The position numbers were made by a program, and so were the translations under genes. The notes under the pieces are model-generated. The model was not told where the DNA came from. It saw only the letters and a list, made by a program, of their open reading frames with translations, and searched no databases. Positions 23,445 to 36,750 of a stretch of DNA of 64,000 nt are shown here, piece after piece (position 1 is the first letter of the stretch; each line of letters starts with the position of its first letter). The stretch lies in assembly GCA_030035585.1 (NCBI GenBank), contig CM057472.1, positions 92,811,601-92,875,600 of the forward strand. Direction: 5' to 3'. Source of the stretch: Dugong dugon. Lineage: Eukaryota > Chordata > Mammalia > Sirenia > Dugongidae.

Positions 23445-25611
23445 ATTATATAGTATATATAATCATTTTTATATATAAATAAAAAGAAGGAAGTTACAAT
23501 ATCTAATTTATATTTCATACGATAGGATGAAATGAGACCAAGACATTCTCCTACTTCCAATCTGGCATGCAGATTTTCAAGAATTTAATCTCCTTTGTTA
23601 CTTTTTTTTCCTAGGCCTTAATATTTAATATGAAAGATCAAGCAAGCATATTGTCCTGGTAGATATGAAACATTGCCTACTCATCTGTAGATATCTTTAG
23701 AAATTATAAATCTACTTGTAAGAAATATAATTGAATTTATTTACCTTAAGGGTGATTCAGTTATCATGGGCTTTCTGTAGTTCAAATGAACTGTTTTGAA
23801 GAAGTGAAGTACAGCTTTAACGTACAACTGTGAGAGAATGCACGATCCATAAATTCAAGCGATGTGAAAATAATGTATAAAAATTGCACTTAGTCCCATT
23901 TGAGTCCATCAAACAGCTATTTTAGAAAAGAGATTCATGTTTGATTTATTGACCCTTATGATTTAGTAATGAAACCAAATCTGAAAGTTAAAAGAAAAAA
24001 ACAAGCAAAAAAAATAAATAAATAAACTGGAAAATAACTGACATATGCAAGTTTCAGGACTATTTGCTCTCTCTTTTTTACCCTGTAAAATGTTAGTTTT
24101 GATTTAAATCAGTGGAGATCATTCCTCTCTCTGCTTTCTTCATTTTACTGTCCACTCAGATTTCACCTGATGATATTTCCACAATAATGGTGTGAAACTA
24201 ACCCTTTTCGATATGTATTTAAATGTGACTATTAATTTGCTCATTTATTTGTTTTCATGATCTTTGTTATTCTGCCTAAAACCTCAGAGTACAATTCTCA
24301 GTTAGGCTTAGTCAGTTCTCTGCTGTCTATGTGGATTTTATCTCTTTGAATGTCAAGCAGTCATAGTATTGGTTTTGAGGACATTATGGATATATAACAT
24401 TTGAGGGCTTAACAGTGGGCCATCCACGTTTTAGAAGTAAAAACTACAGCCTTGAGTTTCATTCCACTGCAGTCTGTTTTTGTACAATTTCATATCACTT
24501 CACGACATTTAATGGTGTGTGTTTATGAAACAAAGATTACCTTTGAATAATCCTATAATTTCAGTTTCCAGGTGAGATGCAGTTGGAAGAAAAGCTAAAT
24601 CTTGTACTAATTACCTTGAGGTGTAGCAGTGGGATAGCTTGTTTCAGGAAAATAGTTATCCTCCTGAGAAGTAACTGGTTCCAGAATGTGGAATGCTAAG
24701 CTAACCAAGCATAAAACCCTTTATTTCTGGTCTTCTGTGCACTTACTTTAGTAGTAAAGTCCTTTTTAAACAAATCAACCCCAAAGGAAATTGAGAGACC
24801 GAAATTGCTACAGAAGGAATCTATAAAGAACGTTCCAGGTCAGGGACACAGGAATTCTTATTCTACCATGATTAAGGCAGTTTCTCACCAATTAGAGGAG
24901 CATGTTCTTAGGTGATCAATGGAAGTTAGAGAGTATTTTTTTTTTTTCTTTCTAGAATTAGCTTCCCAATTAATAAGAGGGAATTTTAAAATGGCCTTCT
25001 AAGGAACAGCTGTGTTATCTATTGTTTATGGAACATCCTTACAGTTATGCTTGCTTTCTGGCATCAAAATAGAAATGAGAGTTATTTGCATAAGTGGAAT
25101 ATTACTTGCTCTGTTGGTTATTTTTCTCTCTTTTCTCTTTCTTGTATATCATTTATTTCTATTATTTTAATGAAATGTGATGTTTAGGCAGAGAACAATT
25201 GTTTTTTGACCTCACAGTACAGTCTAAAAATATGCTCATGTAAATTTAGTACTAGTTTAGATTTTATTTTACATTAACTATGATATATTCTTTGACAAAA
25301 AAAGGTATTTGGTGACATTTTCTTAAAACGCCTTAAAATAGAGGCACTTTAAAGATTTTTAATTCAAAATTTCAAATGAATTTATCATTCAGGCTTGTGC
25401 TTTTTAAACGTAATGGAAATTTCCCTAAAAGCAAACAAAATTTCTAATCTAAACCTCACTATTATACTGTTAGTTTCTATTTGTGGTAATAGATTTATTA
25501 CCAGGTAATCTGGTTTCAGTTAATATGTTTAAACAACTGTCCCTTAATTATTAGTTAATTGTAATCTTCAGTACTTATTATTGTATTTTATGAGTAGAAA
25601 ACAAGGGCTAG
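23445..25611. other. Unique non-coding stretch
   Basis: AT-rich; no gene or confidently recognised repeat. There is a T run near 24939-24947. Confidence 0.5.
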
Positions 25612-25812
25612 GAGTATTGGGCTTTAGTATCTAACACACCTATCACCTAGCTGGTGAAACACTGGGTAATTCGCTTAGTTTTCTTGTGCCTCAATGTCAT
25701 CATTTCTAAAATGAAAATAATAGTAGTGTTTAACACAGGAGGGTGGTTTTAAGGATTAAAATAAATGAAATATATGAAGTGCTGATCAAAGTTCCTGGCA
25801 CTTCATAAATTT
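25612..25812 (+). mobile_element. MIR SINE relic
   Basis: MIR core landmarks occur in order: 'actgggtaattcgcttagtt', 'gtgcctcaatgtcatcattt', 'ctaaaatgaaaataatagta', 'ttttaaggattaaaataaat', 'agttcctggcactt'. One of the clearest MIR copies in the window. Confidence 0.8.
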
Positions 25813-26674
25813 TATAGGCCATAAAGGTAACAGTTTACCAACACAAATTACTAAATCACCCACTGTAGTTCTAACTATTGTAAACAGAAAATAACCAGTC
25901 ATTATCTTTATGATTAAATTTTAAAATTTGCAGATATCAAACCCCATATGGTAGACTTCACTACTACTTGGTGTCATGTTAATGATTTCATCCCAAATTT
26001 TCTCAAAGCTTTCTTCATTAAACAGCAGATCTGTACCATGACTGCCGTATATGCTCTCAGGGATACAAGGATGCATTAGCCAGCCATCCTGATGATGAGA
26101 TATATGGTCTAGAAAGGGAGATAAGACATAGATTCACATGGTTCTATTACAAAGAAATATTTACCACCACAAGTGGAGTGCAGTTGAAGATGAATGCCGC
26201 ATCTGGGGTCTTCAACTGCTCTTCAACTTTGCCAGCATGTTGACTTTTCCACTACTCTCTGTGCTCTTCAGAGAAAGCTTGAATCCCTTTAGCAAGTCAC
26301 CTTTGTTTTAAATGCATATGTTTATTCATCACAACTTTACTTAGAGCTTCTTGCATCAAGATTTGTGCTTACGCTTACCAATTTAGGCATGTTGGGTTTG
26401 TGTTTAGTACTTGCCCCATGAGTAGTTTATAAACTTTTCCTGTTTAAAAACAATTAAAATATTGGCATATAGAAAAGTTCTTGTTAGGTCCCCCCAGACA
26501 GAATTAGTCACAAGTGTGTTTTCACAGATGCTATGCTTGCCTGAATTATTGTACTTCATCATCTTATATCATAACTGATTCATAAGGAATCTATCTACTC
26601 TTCATGTTCTCCAATATGTGAATTTTTATAAAAATTGTGTGTGTGTGTGTGTGTGTTTCCATCTCTTTACAAAT
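25813..26674. other. Unique non-coding stretch
   Basis: No gene recognised. A (TG)n tract lies at 26636-26657. Confidence 0.5.
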
Positions 26675-27055
26675 AGGTCCGTAGGTGGTGGAGCCCTGGT
26701 GGCATAGTGGTTAAGAGCTCAGCTGCCAACCAAAAGGTTGGCAGTTCAAATCCACCAGCTGCTCCTTGGAAACCCTATGAGGCAGTTCTGCTCCGTCCTA
26801 TAGGGTCGCTATGAGTCAGAACTGACTCAACGGCACCTAACAACAACGACAGGTGACACAAATGGTTGTGCTAGACTTCTAACCTAAAGGCTGGTGATTC
26901 AAACCCACCCAGCAGTACAGCCTGAAGAAAAGGTCTGCCAGTCTGCATCTGTTAAGATTACAGGCAAGAAAACCCTATGACACAGTTCTATTCTGAAATA
27001 CATGGAGTTACCCTGAGTTGGAATTGACTCCATTGCAACTAACAACAACAAAAAC
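26675..27055 (+). mobile_element. Older long-type AfroSINE, split by a younger one
   Basis: Its 5' tip ('aggtccgtaggtggtg', 26676-26690) is separated from the rest ('aggtgacacaaatggttgtg' onward, 26851-27055) by the insertion at 26691-26850. The 3' part has 'caaacccacccagcagtaca', 'ttaagattacaggcaagaaa', 'cctgagttggaattgact' and an AACAACAACA tail. Confidence 0.88.
26691..26850 (+). mobile_element. Young AfroSINE nested in an older AfroSINE
   Basis: Close to consensus: 'gagccctggtggcatagtgg', 'ggcagttcaaatccacca', 'ccttggaaaccctatgaggc', 'ctatagggtcgctatgag', ending 'ggcacctaacaacaac'. AGGTGGT before and AGGTGAC after may be a short target-site duplication. Low divergence suggests it is among the youngest SINEs here. 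Confidence 0.95.
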
Positions 27056-28700
27056 ATTCAGAACCTAGCACAGTGGACCAGCATTAATCTTGTGCTAATA
27101 CAAATAAGAGTAAATTAACTGTTCTAAAAGAGGGAAGGTGAGGGAGAAGGTAAACAATCATGGAAGACACAGCATTCATATAAAGCCTTCAATGTAGGCA
27201 GGATAATGACAGGAGAATATAGTGGGAGAAGAAAATTCCAGGCAGATGGAAAATTAAGAGCTAAAGCACACATGTGGGGAAAGGACTATGTGTTGAAACT
27301 ACAAACAAGTCAATTTGGCTAGGGTCTAGAGCATATAAGCATGAATAAGGTGGAGCTTATAAAGGAAAATGCCAGTTCCATTTTGGAAAATCATAAATGT
27401 AAGATTATAGAATCTCAGCCTTAATCTTCACAGCTCTGAATACAATACTCCATAATTCTTCATTGGTTCTGGCATAATCTATCACAGTGTGGGGTTTGGA
27501 AAAGACATGGGAGAGAGTTTTGTTGAAGTCCAGATATATTAACTCAAATTATTCTACAGTTATTTCAACCTGAGTATATTTTAATACACTAATAGAATTT
27601 TTGTTCTTAGTGAATTAGACACATTTTTAATATATTACATAGACTTATATATTAATTTTCACAGTTTAGATTGTTTTCTCTTAAATAAACACTGAAAATT
27701 ATTTGTTGTGTCCTATAGATGCTGATATTTTGAACCATAGAAATTTCCTGAAAAAGGTGAGATTTATGAAATATCGATATGCAACCACCAACAAAGTAGG
27801 GTCATTAGATGTAACTCATCGGGTCAAGATGAACCTTTGAGAATCTGATTAAATGTACATTTTTCCATGTAAAAATCATTTTGGTTTGTAATTTTAGAGA
27901 TTGTGCCTATCTTCTGAAGCCTGGAGGTGCCATGGACATCAAAATAAAGTCTGTAAATCTAGTAAGTCTTAGCTCAAGTCATCTTCCCACTTCTAGAAAA
28001 AAATGTACCTTTGCAATCCTGGGCAGATGGTTCGTCCTTGTTCATGTTTTCTGTCCATCTGTGTTGTTTACTAGATAACATGAAACACATTATCTCAAGC
28101 CTACGGCAAATCACACAAATATAAAACCATTTCATAGCTAATTTGTGGAAAGGAGCATCATTCCAAGGAATCTGGGAACTTAATTTTTCTCACTGTTTAC
28201 TCATGGCATTTATTTTCTCTTCTTCACTGCTCACTCACCTTCTAGCTTACTCCATGAAACCATTGAATGAACGGAGGAAATGCCTTTCCTGGAAATTGTG
28301 TTTTTGAGTGACTGTCCTCTACAATTGCCTCTCTGTCAGTAAATTGTACATTCTAAGCTATGAAATATTCAACAAACACAATTCCAATGCCATCCCTTCT
28401 AGAGACCTCTATTTTACAAAACAGATTATTTACAACTGTGCTGCCCTTCTGCCTAATGGGTACCCTGGAGGAATGTTGCTGGCTTTGAGATTCCATCACA
28501 TATTTTAAACAAATAACAGTGCAGAAGGCAATAAAATCTGATAGTAGCAAACATTATTCTGTGATCTCTGAATTGAATAGGTTCATATTTTCTTCCCTTT
28601 GGGGGATGAAGGAAAAGGACCCTCTGGGATGTGTGAACTGCAGAAACATATAAGCAAATGATTTTGAAAAGTAGTGGAGCATTTCTTGTTCCTTGGAGTC
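27056..28700. other. Unique non-coding stretch
   Basis: No gene recognised. Open frames at 27881-28078, 28308-28508 and 28353-28550 overlap on opposite strands and have no family features. Confidence 0.5.
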
Positions 28701-30587
28701 AAATGGGAGTCCTAAAATGTCAAGCTGAGTGACAGAGGTAATGGGTTTCTCTTTGGGGACAAAGATACACAGTCATTTGCTTCCCATTTGGTTTGCTGAT
28801 ACAGCAGCCATACACTGGCAGGTGCTGCCTGAGCCTGCCAGAGGGATGAAAGTAGAAGTAAATCACATTGCTCTATTGGGTTCTCAGACCAATAGCAAGA
28901 ATTGGTGTTGTCGCATGAAGACCAAAGTGCTTCCTGAGAACCTGGGAAAACTACTACATCACTGACTGGTGCCAGCCAGTGTTCTGTATGAAAGTAAAGC
29001 TTGGTGAGTAGCAAATATTAGAAGGGATAAGACAGAAAACTGCTAATAAGGAACCAGATGAGATTTTAATACTGGGATAAACAATTTTAACCATGGTGAT
29101 TAAATAATAATAAGACAAATGTGCATTCAGCTCAAAATTCACTTTTTTATTTGACATTTATTTATTGTGCAACTACTTTGTGCCAAGCGTTTGAAATATG
29201 GTGAAAAATGATAGTTTCTGATATCTAAAACTTATGGTATATTTTGTTAAAAGAAAAGTTAAATAAAAGTTCCCAGATGGTGTATTTGGAGATAGGTTAA
29301 GCACAGTATATTGTAAGAGCAACAGGAGAGATGGCTGCTAAATCAGGTTCTAATGGACAATCATGGGTAAACCAGGTAAAGGGGTTGGGAGAAGAGACGC
29401 GACGATGGTAACTTGTGACAGCTATTAAGATGATTGAACCGATGGATTATGAGACATGAATGAATGTTGAAGGGTAAAGAGAAAAGGAGAATTCAAGGTT
29501 GACCTAATTTGGACAACTAAGTAATTGTTCCATTTACTGAGCAAGGGAATGAGTCTTCAAGTAAGAATAGTTTATTTTCTATTTGTTTCTTTATTTGGTG
29601 GGGTGAGGGTGGGGATAGATGAAGAATGTATTAAATTCAGCTTTGAACCTATGGCAGTGGTGAAGCTTGTAGAAAATACAAAGAGGAGACACTCTGATAT
29701 ATGTATCTGAGCTAAGGAGGGTGAAAGAGAAGGAAGTATGCAGATGCATGTAAAAATGTTTGCTGGTTGCTTGGCAGGAAATTGAGGAAGTTCCTGCCTA
29801 AAAATTGCCAATTTCTCCTTGAGGAAGTAACAAACAATTCCCTGAAAATCACTGGAAGGTGTGTTTAGGCAGGAGATTTGAAAAGAATGGAGAAAGTTGG
29901 AAATAACTTCGCTACTATGGTGGAGAATAAAAAGCTGCATTGCTCAGGGCAGCTGAGTTATTTCTGCTGGCATCTTCTATTTGATTGATTGAAAATTAAC
30001 ATAGATAACTCACGTTAGGTATAAAATAACAAATCCCAGCTTTAGTAACTTTGTAGGATAAATCAGCAGGTTGCTAAGAGAGTTGATGAAAATTGTTCAG
30101 GCCAAGAATTGTGGAATTGTGTAGTCTAATGCATATGTGTCCATGCATCTATGTTTATATTTCTCTGTTGTGTAGTTGTTTATTTCTTAATTTGTGAAAA
30201 GAGTCTCGATTTACATGCTTGGCAGAAATACTAAATTGTGTTTCTGTAAAAACAAACTCTTGGCAAATTGCTTAGAGGTAGGAATTGAGTAATGGAGGGA
30301 GAATAAGGGGAAAGAGGGAAATGTGAGCCTTATTAAAATATAGAAAACGTGTGTAAGGATAAACAAGATGATGAACAGAAAGGCCAATGATGGTAGAAAG
30401 CCTTGAGATAAAGGAAAAGAAAAAAGAACAACTAAATGTGATCTCAAGCAAGAGAGATATCATTCATTAATTTTAAGCAGGTTACTTTTATCTGTGGCCT
30501 TTAAAAGGAAAATTGCTTTTTACATGTGGTCACAATGAGATTCCATTTATCCACGTACAATTTAAAGGTTAAATAGATGCTCCAAAA

Positions 30588-30626
30588 ACAAAACAAAACA
30601 AAACAAAACAAAACAAAAAAAAAACA
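30588..30626. repeat. (AAAAC)n microsatellite
   Basis: About six AAAAC units followed by an A run. It may derive from a retroposon tail, but no body is recognised upstream. Confidence 0.93.
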
Positions 30627-31111
30627 AGCAAAATAGCTATAAAATTAACAACAATAATAAGTGATTCAACAAAATTGTGAGAATTTCTTTTCAGGTGAAA
30701 AATTTAAAAAGTCTCTCCAAAAGTCCAACAATGGCATAAGACAAGCTCCGCTTCTGAGCTGCCTATTTGTTAAACAAGATGTCCTTGCTTTCAAAGTCAT
30801 TTCATTTTTCTTGGGATTTTCATCACCAAGGGTCTTAGCATCCTCTCTGATTTAGAAATACCTCAATTCCAAATTCTATAATCTGAGCACTCGTGGATTA
30901 GGTCAACATATATATCATCTCTACAGACTGCAATGTGTGTGTCTAGACTCAAAAGCTTCCTTAAACAGAACTGAAGTGAGGTCCTTGGAAAAGTTTTAAT
31001 TTCAAACAATCTACTCAACTACGGTTCTACGTGATTTACTTTATATGTTTTCTGCATTTCTTTCCTTTGTTTTACATTTCTGGAAAAGTCTTCACAGGGA
31101 AAAAGGAAAAC

Positions 31112-31265
31112 TGACAGCAAGAGATAGAAGAGAGAGAAGGAGGAAGGGAAAAAAGAAAGAAGGAGGGAAGGAAGGGAAGGAGGGAGTGAAGAAGAAGGGA
31201 GGGAGGGAGGAAGGAAAGGAGGTAGGGAAAGAGAAGGGAAAGAAGGAAGAAGGAAGGAAGGAAAA
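31112..31265. repeat. Purine-rich GGAA/GGGA tract
   Basis: About 150 bp almost entirely A and G on the plus strand, similar to the tract at 8.2-8.5 kb. The Lys/Gly/Glu-rich and Leu/Ser/Phe-rich open frames here are its translations and not genes. Confidence 0.93.
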
Positions 31266-31483
31266 AACTAAGCAAAGCAGCAATAAAAACAGCAAAAATA
31301 GTAACTGATTAAACAAAGTTGAATTAGAAAATTAATGGTTGTCTTTGGCTGAAATCAAATGCACTTTTCTATTAAACTTTAAACTGTAAAAACCACAATA
31401 CTATCATTTTAGAACTGGGATATATTGGGGAATACAGATGGGGTAGGAGACACAGACCATATTAAGTTCTCATGTACTATGGT

Positions 31484-31695
31484 AGGAACCCTGGCAGCAC
31501 AATTGTTAAGGTGCTAAATGAAAGGTCCTTGGTTCAAACACACTGGCTGCTCTGCAAGAGAAAGATGTGGCAGTTTGCTTCAGTAAAAATTACAGCCCTG
31601 GAAACTCTATGGGGCAGTTCTACTCAGTCCTATAGGGTCTCTATGAGTCAGAATCCACTTGATGGCCATGGGTTTTTTTTTTGTTTGTTTGTTTG
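31484..31695 (+). mobile_element. Long-type AfroSINE copy
   Basis: 'aggaaccctggcagcacaat' head, then 'gtaaaaattacagccctgga', 'ctatggggcagttctactca', 'cctatagggtctctatgagt' and 'gatggccatgggttttt', ending in a (TTTG)n-like tail and a G-rich flank. Confidence 0.92.
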
Positions 31696-33839
31696 CTTGT
31701 TTTTTTGGGGGGTGGGGTGGGGTTTGCATCATGGAACATATTTTTTTTTAAAAAGTTTGTTGCTGTTAATAAGATGCATAGAACTTAAATGAGGGAGATG
31801 TTTTCACTGCACTGTATCCCAGGAAATCCGCAACAATAATTTAGCCAGTTTATAACAGTTCTTCAGTATTTCCTTAGCTTCAAATATCTCTGGGTTTAAA
31901 AATTCTAAAATGCTCCATTATTCTTTTTTTTTTTTTCCCCCAAAACAGTGCCAGCTATACATTTCTCATACATTCAGTTTCATCAGCCAAAATCTGGAAA
32001 ATGCATTAAAGATGAACAACACAGTAATGAAAAAATGCCTAAGTCTTTCAACAAGGAGAATGCTACAAAATTCAATATTTATTGACTACCTACTACATCA
32101 TAACGTCATAGAAATGTGTGCCCTATGCAAGGATATATCACATAAAAAAGATTTTGAAAGCCTCCTATTTCATTTGGAGATCTCCTTTCATTATCTGCTT
32201 TTCTATTCATGTTTCCTCTCTTCTTTCATTGAATCAAGCTCTCCTAAAGCATCATCTTTAAGGAAAACCAACGTTTTGCTTCTTTAATGACATAAGGACT
32301 TGATGTATATATATATATATTACATATATAATATATATATATAATACAGTAAATACCTAAGTATGCTGCATTTCTCTAAGAATGCAGGTGCATTATTCTG
32401 TTTTTTACTAAGTTTAAGGTATGCTTACATTACCCTTATCTCCTTGCCATAATTGTGGGCTAAGTTGTTGACACTAAGTTAAAACTTCTTAGAAAGATTA
32501 GATGGATTTAATTTGGTTTTCCCTAGTCAGCTTTCTGACCCCTACTGGGAGATGTTTCTGTCTTTTAAAATGAGCTTAAAATTATGAATCACCCACTTGA
32601 CACTTAATCACGCAAATTAATGACACTTGATAAATATGCCATTTGCAACTGCAGTGATGACTAAACTGTGCGTTTTATTAATGGTGCCATTTATAGCTCA
32701 CTGATTTTCGAATGGGAAGAATACAGGTTCATTTGTTTCATGTTTACAGTGCCATTGCTCTGTCTTTGAGTTTAAAATAACTTTGGATATCTATCCAAGA
32801 GATTTCTTTCTTGAACACTTTTTTTAACCCCTGATCAAAGATCATCTGTGATCCACTTTTAACATAATTTATATTTACTGCTTATAGGCAGATAAAAGTC
32901 AGAACAGAAAGTCAAAACATAAAGTTCTTGAACAACATCTAGCCTCTGACTGGACATTACTCCAAAGTTTCTGCCTACAGAATAAGCAAAACAATAATAG
33001 CTGACACACCGTGAAGGCTAGTGGACTCTTGGTCTACCCTCTTATTGAAAAAGTTTATATTCCCTTGGATTCAACATCACCGAACCTATCTTTGGCATCT
33101 GCTCAATGGTGATCTCCTAAGATCCAGGTCATTCCCTCACAGTCATAAACTGGCTTTGACCCTAAGATGAAGCTCAAAGACTATGGAGGTGCCACCTGAG
33201 CATCTGTTCATTCAGGAAATAATAATGTCTCTAGTAACATATTTTCCAAGCAGCAACGGGAATGACAAATATCATATTTTATAGGGTCTAGGAGAGAATA
33301 AAGTCAAAGAATAGCAACACCAAGAATACTGATTTAATGGTGAGAAAAACATGAGTTCACCTAGGGATGTATGGTTTTAAAAGAAGATGAAGATATTTCT
33401 TTCTACCTTATTCCTATCATTTTCCTGAGAAATGTCCCCTGTCCTTGAGGTTGACACATATAGTTGCCTAGCCTTGCTTGTTGTTTGAGAGTGTCAAACC
33501 AATGGCCTTCCCTTCTAATATTTTCCAACTTCCTTCCTCATAGCCTCAACTGGTTATTCCATCTCTAAATTCTTAAACTCCATTCTTTGACCAGGATCTC
33601 TTATCATTCTACTCCAGCACTCATACTACATTTTCTTTGATGTTGATACTTTTAGTACTAAATTTGTACTCACTCTTTTTTCTCAGTGGGTCAATAGCAT
33701 TCTGACAACATTTTATCCTTTAAATTGCCTAATATTTAATTATGCAAACCATTTATTGACTCCACCAAATTCCAAGTTCCATTCATTCTGGACCTAAAAA
33801 TTTCTGATCTTCAGTGGATCTTAAAATTTGTCCATTGCT
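31696..33839. other. Unique non-coding stretch
   Basis: Contains a (TA)n tract at 32308-32343. The 125-codon frame at 31910-32287 (+) has no recognised domain and starts in a T run, so it is not called. Confidence 0.5.
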
Positions 33840-34066
33840 TAACTCACATGCTTTTTATCAGCCAGAGATTCAATCACTAGAGAAGAATGTCATGTTTGGT
33901 GAATTAGAGGTCCTGCGAGGGTGGGGGAGACGCTCAGTGAAATAAATTGGCACAACAGCCAAAACAATCGATTTTAACATGCCAGCCTTCATGAGGATGA
34001 TGTAGGATTAGGCAACATTCCTTTCTGTTGTACATAAAGGTCACCAACAGTCAGAGTCTACTCAAG
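33840..34066 (+). mobile_element. Diverged RTE (BovB-like) 3' fragment
   Basis: 'cactagagaagaatgtcatg', 'tttggtgaattagaggtcct', 'attggcacaacagccaaaac' and 'cctttctgttgtacataaag' follow the order of the RTE 3' coding end and tail (compare 50.3-50.54 kb). More eroded than the other copies and probably the oldest RTE piece here. Confidence 0.75.
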
Positions 34067-34515
34067 GTCAGAGAGATCGATTTCCAAGAAATTGGCTTAC
34101 ATGATTGTGGGGGCTAGGAAGTCCAAAATTTTAGGTCAGGTGACACGCTAGAAATTCCAGCAGTCTTGTGTCCCAAAATTTATAGGTCAGGAAACAGACT
34201 GGAGACTCCAACGTTCTTGGGTTCCAAATTTGGTAGGTCAGTAGGTCGGGGGGAGTTTCAGAAATCCTTGCAATACATCTATTCTGGAGACAGAATGCTT
34301 CCTTGGTAAACCTACTTTTTTTTTTAACCCTTAAGGCGTTCAACCTATTGGATGAGGACTACGCACATTATGTTATGAGGTGTAATCTACTCTGCTAAAG
34401 GTCAACTGATTTAATCATATGTAAATACCTCATAATGGCATCTAGACTAGGGTGTGACCAAACAACTAGGCACCAGAGCTCAGCCTAGTTGACGCATAAA
34501 ATTAACCATTACAAG
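34067..34515 (-). mobile_element. ERVL (MLT2-like) solo LTR fossil
   Basis: On the minus strand the sequence opens 'aatggttaattttatgcgtc' and contains 'cctcatccaataggttgaa' and 'cccccacaatcatgtaagcc', landmarks of MLT2/ERVL-type LTRs. The sense 3' end (left side) is incomplete where it abuts the RTE fragment. It is well decayed and no internal part is seen. The minus open frame inside it is chance. Confidence 0.75.
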
Positions 34516-34888
34516 GCTTAATCTTCTGGTAGGCAAGATACGTTTAAACATTTTCATGTTGGCCCCCTCTGGCTCAGGTACTAGTTCCATTCAGGATACT
34601 TGTGCAAACCTCCAGTAAGCAGTGACTGGATGTAAAGGGAAACATCAGTTCCTGTGTGGGGCTTATCACTTTGATTCAAGCATGAAACAATGCGTGATAA
34701 AATTATTGACTGAATGAGTTATAAGAGTTGCAGTCTTTGAGCAACTTCAAGTTATTTTGCAATTCTATAAACTTGTGACTTTGATGACACTTCAATACTG
34801 TTGATGCTGAACAAGAGGGTGTCCCAAATCAGAAGAACATACAAGTTAAGCCCATGAAAATTTCATTCTAAGAAAATACTGTGTGAAC

Positions 34889-36680
34889 AAAAAAAAGAAA
34901 GAAAGGGCATCCAAATTAGTAATGAAGAAGTAAAACCATCCCTATTTGCAGATGATATGATACTATACACAGAAAACCCAAAAAACTCCATGAGAAAACT
35001 ACTGGAATAATGGAAAGATTCAGCAGAGAAGCAGGATACAAGATAAACTTACAAAAATCAGTTGGATTCCTATATAACAATGAAGAGAATGATGAAAAGA
35101 AAATCAAGAAAACAATACCATTTATAATAGCCCCTAAAAACATAAAATACTTAGGAATAAATCTAACCAGGGATGTAAAAGACCTACAGAAAGAAAACTA
35201 CAAAACACTACTGCAAGAAACCAAAAGAGATCTACACAAATGGAAAAACATACCATGCTCATGGATATGTAGACTCAACTTGTGAAAATGGCAATTCTAC
35301 ACAAAGCAATCTACAAACACAATGCAATCCTGATCCAAATACCAACAACATTCTTTAAAGAGAGGGACAAACTAATCATGAACTTTATATGGAAAGGGAA
35401 GAGCCCCAAGATAAGTAAAGCACTATTGAAGAAGAAGAATAAAGTAGGAAGACTCACACTACCTGACTTCAGAACCTACTATACAGCTACAGTAGTCAAA
35501 ACAGCCTGGTACTGGTACTATGACAGATACGTTGACCAATGGAACAGAATTGAGAACCTAGATATAAATCCATCCAGCTACTGTCACCTGATCTTTGACA
35601 AGTTACCAAAGTCCATCAGATGGGGAAAAGACAGTCTTTTTAACAAATGGTGCTGTCAAAACTGGATGTCCATCTGCAAAAAATGAAACAGGATCCATAC
35701 CTCACACCATACACAAAAACTAATTCAAAATGGATCAAATACCTAAATATAAAATCAAAAACTATAAAGATCATAGAAGAAAAAACAGGATCAATGCTAG
35801 AGGCCCTAACACACGGCATTAGCAGGATACAAACTATAACTAACAACACACAAACTCCAGAAGATAAGCTAGGTAACTGGAATCTTCTAAAAATTCAGTA
35901 CTTATCCTCATGAAAAGACTTCAGCAAAAAGAGTGAAGTAAAAAGAGAACCTATAGACAGGGAAAAAAAATTTTAGCTATGACAAATTCGACAAGGTCTA
36001 ATCTCTAAAATCTACAAGAAAATCCAATACCTCTACAACAAAAAGACAAATAATCCAATCAAAAAGTGGGCAAAAGAAAAGAATAGAGTCTTCACCAAAG
36101 AAGACATTCAAGCTATTAACAGACACATGAGGAAATGCTTGCAGTCACTAGCCAGTAGCAAATGCAAATCAAAACAACAATGTGATACCATCTCATCCCC
36201 AGCATTACTGGCATGAATCAAAAAAAAGGAAATAATAAATATCGGTGATGCTACAAGGAGATCAGAACTCTTATGCACTGCTGGTGGGAATGCAAAATGG
36301 TACAACAATTTTGGAAAATGATATGGTGCTTCCTTAGAAAGCTAGAAATAGAAATATCATATGATCCAGCCATCCCACTCCTAGGAATATATCCTAGAGA
36401 AATAAGAGCCATCACATGAATAGACATATGCACACCCATGTTCACTGCAGCATTGTTCCCAATAGCAAAAAAGGTGGAAACAACCTAGATGCCCATCAAC
36501 AGATGAACGGATAAACAAACTATGGTACATGCACACAGTGGAGTACTATGCAACAATAAAGAACAGTGATGAATCTGCGAAGCATCTCACAGCATGGATG
36601 AATCTGTAGGGTATTATGCTGAGTGAAATAAGTCAATCACAAAAAGACAAATATTGTATGACACCACTAGTATAAAAAAT
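34889..36680 (+). pseudogene. L1 ORF2 C-terminal relic
   Basis: L1 ORF2p is the endonuclease/reverse transcriptase used for target-primed reverse transcription. This copy keeps the catalytic FADDM region (near 34945), then plus frames 35010-35285 ([40 protein letters not shown]), 35282-35686 ([40 protein letters not shown]) and 35647-35913. The reading frame is broken by stops and shifts; the first is at the TGA near 35284. The C-terminal cysteine segment is eroded: GATRRSEL-like sequence replaces the CWRGCGEIG seen in the full-length copy, so the first cysteines are lost. It cannot be functional. Confidence 0.93.
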
Positions 36681-36719
36681 CATGAAAAGATTTACAAACA
36701 ACAAGAATCAATCTTTGAT

Positions 36720-36750
36720 GGTTACTTGGGAGGGGAGGGGTGGGGGTGGA
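36720..36750 (+). other. G-rich (G4-capable) tract in L1 3' UTR
   Basis: GGGAGGGGAGGGGTGGGGG lies just after ORF2. The same tract occurs in the full-length L1 at 60704-60730. Polypurine or G4-forming tracts in L1 3' UTRs are a known conserved feature; function here is inferred only. Confidence 0.8.

Larger units (their letters stand above)
28701..31483. other. Unique non-coding stretch with simple repeats
   Basis: Frames at 28712-29014 (-), 29572-29940 (-) and neighbours are unsupported. It includes an (AAAAC)n repeat at 30588-30626 and a purine-rich tract at 31112-31265. Confidence 0.5.

Noticed and set aside
28712-29014. 100-residue minus frame with Trp/Ser-rich sequence
   Set aside because: It overlaps a plus frame of similar length and shows no family features or splice context.
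31045-31316. Lys/Glu/Gly-rich and Leu/Ser/Phe-rich frames
   Set aside because: They are translations of the purine-rich tract on the two strands.
31910-32287. 125-codon plus frame
   Set aside because: It begins in a T run, has no recognised domain or repeat, and has the composition of surrounding AT-rich DNA. A conservation test could revive it.
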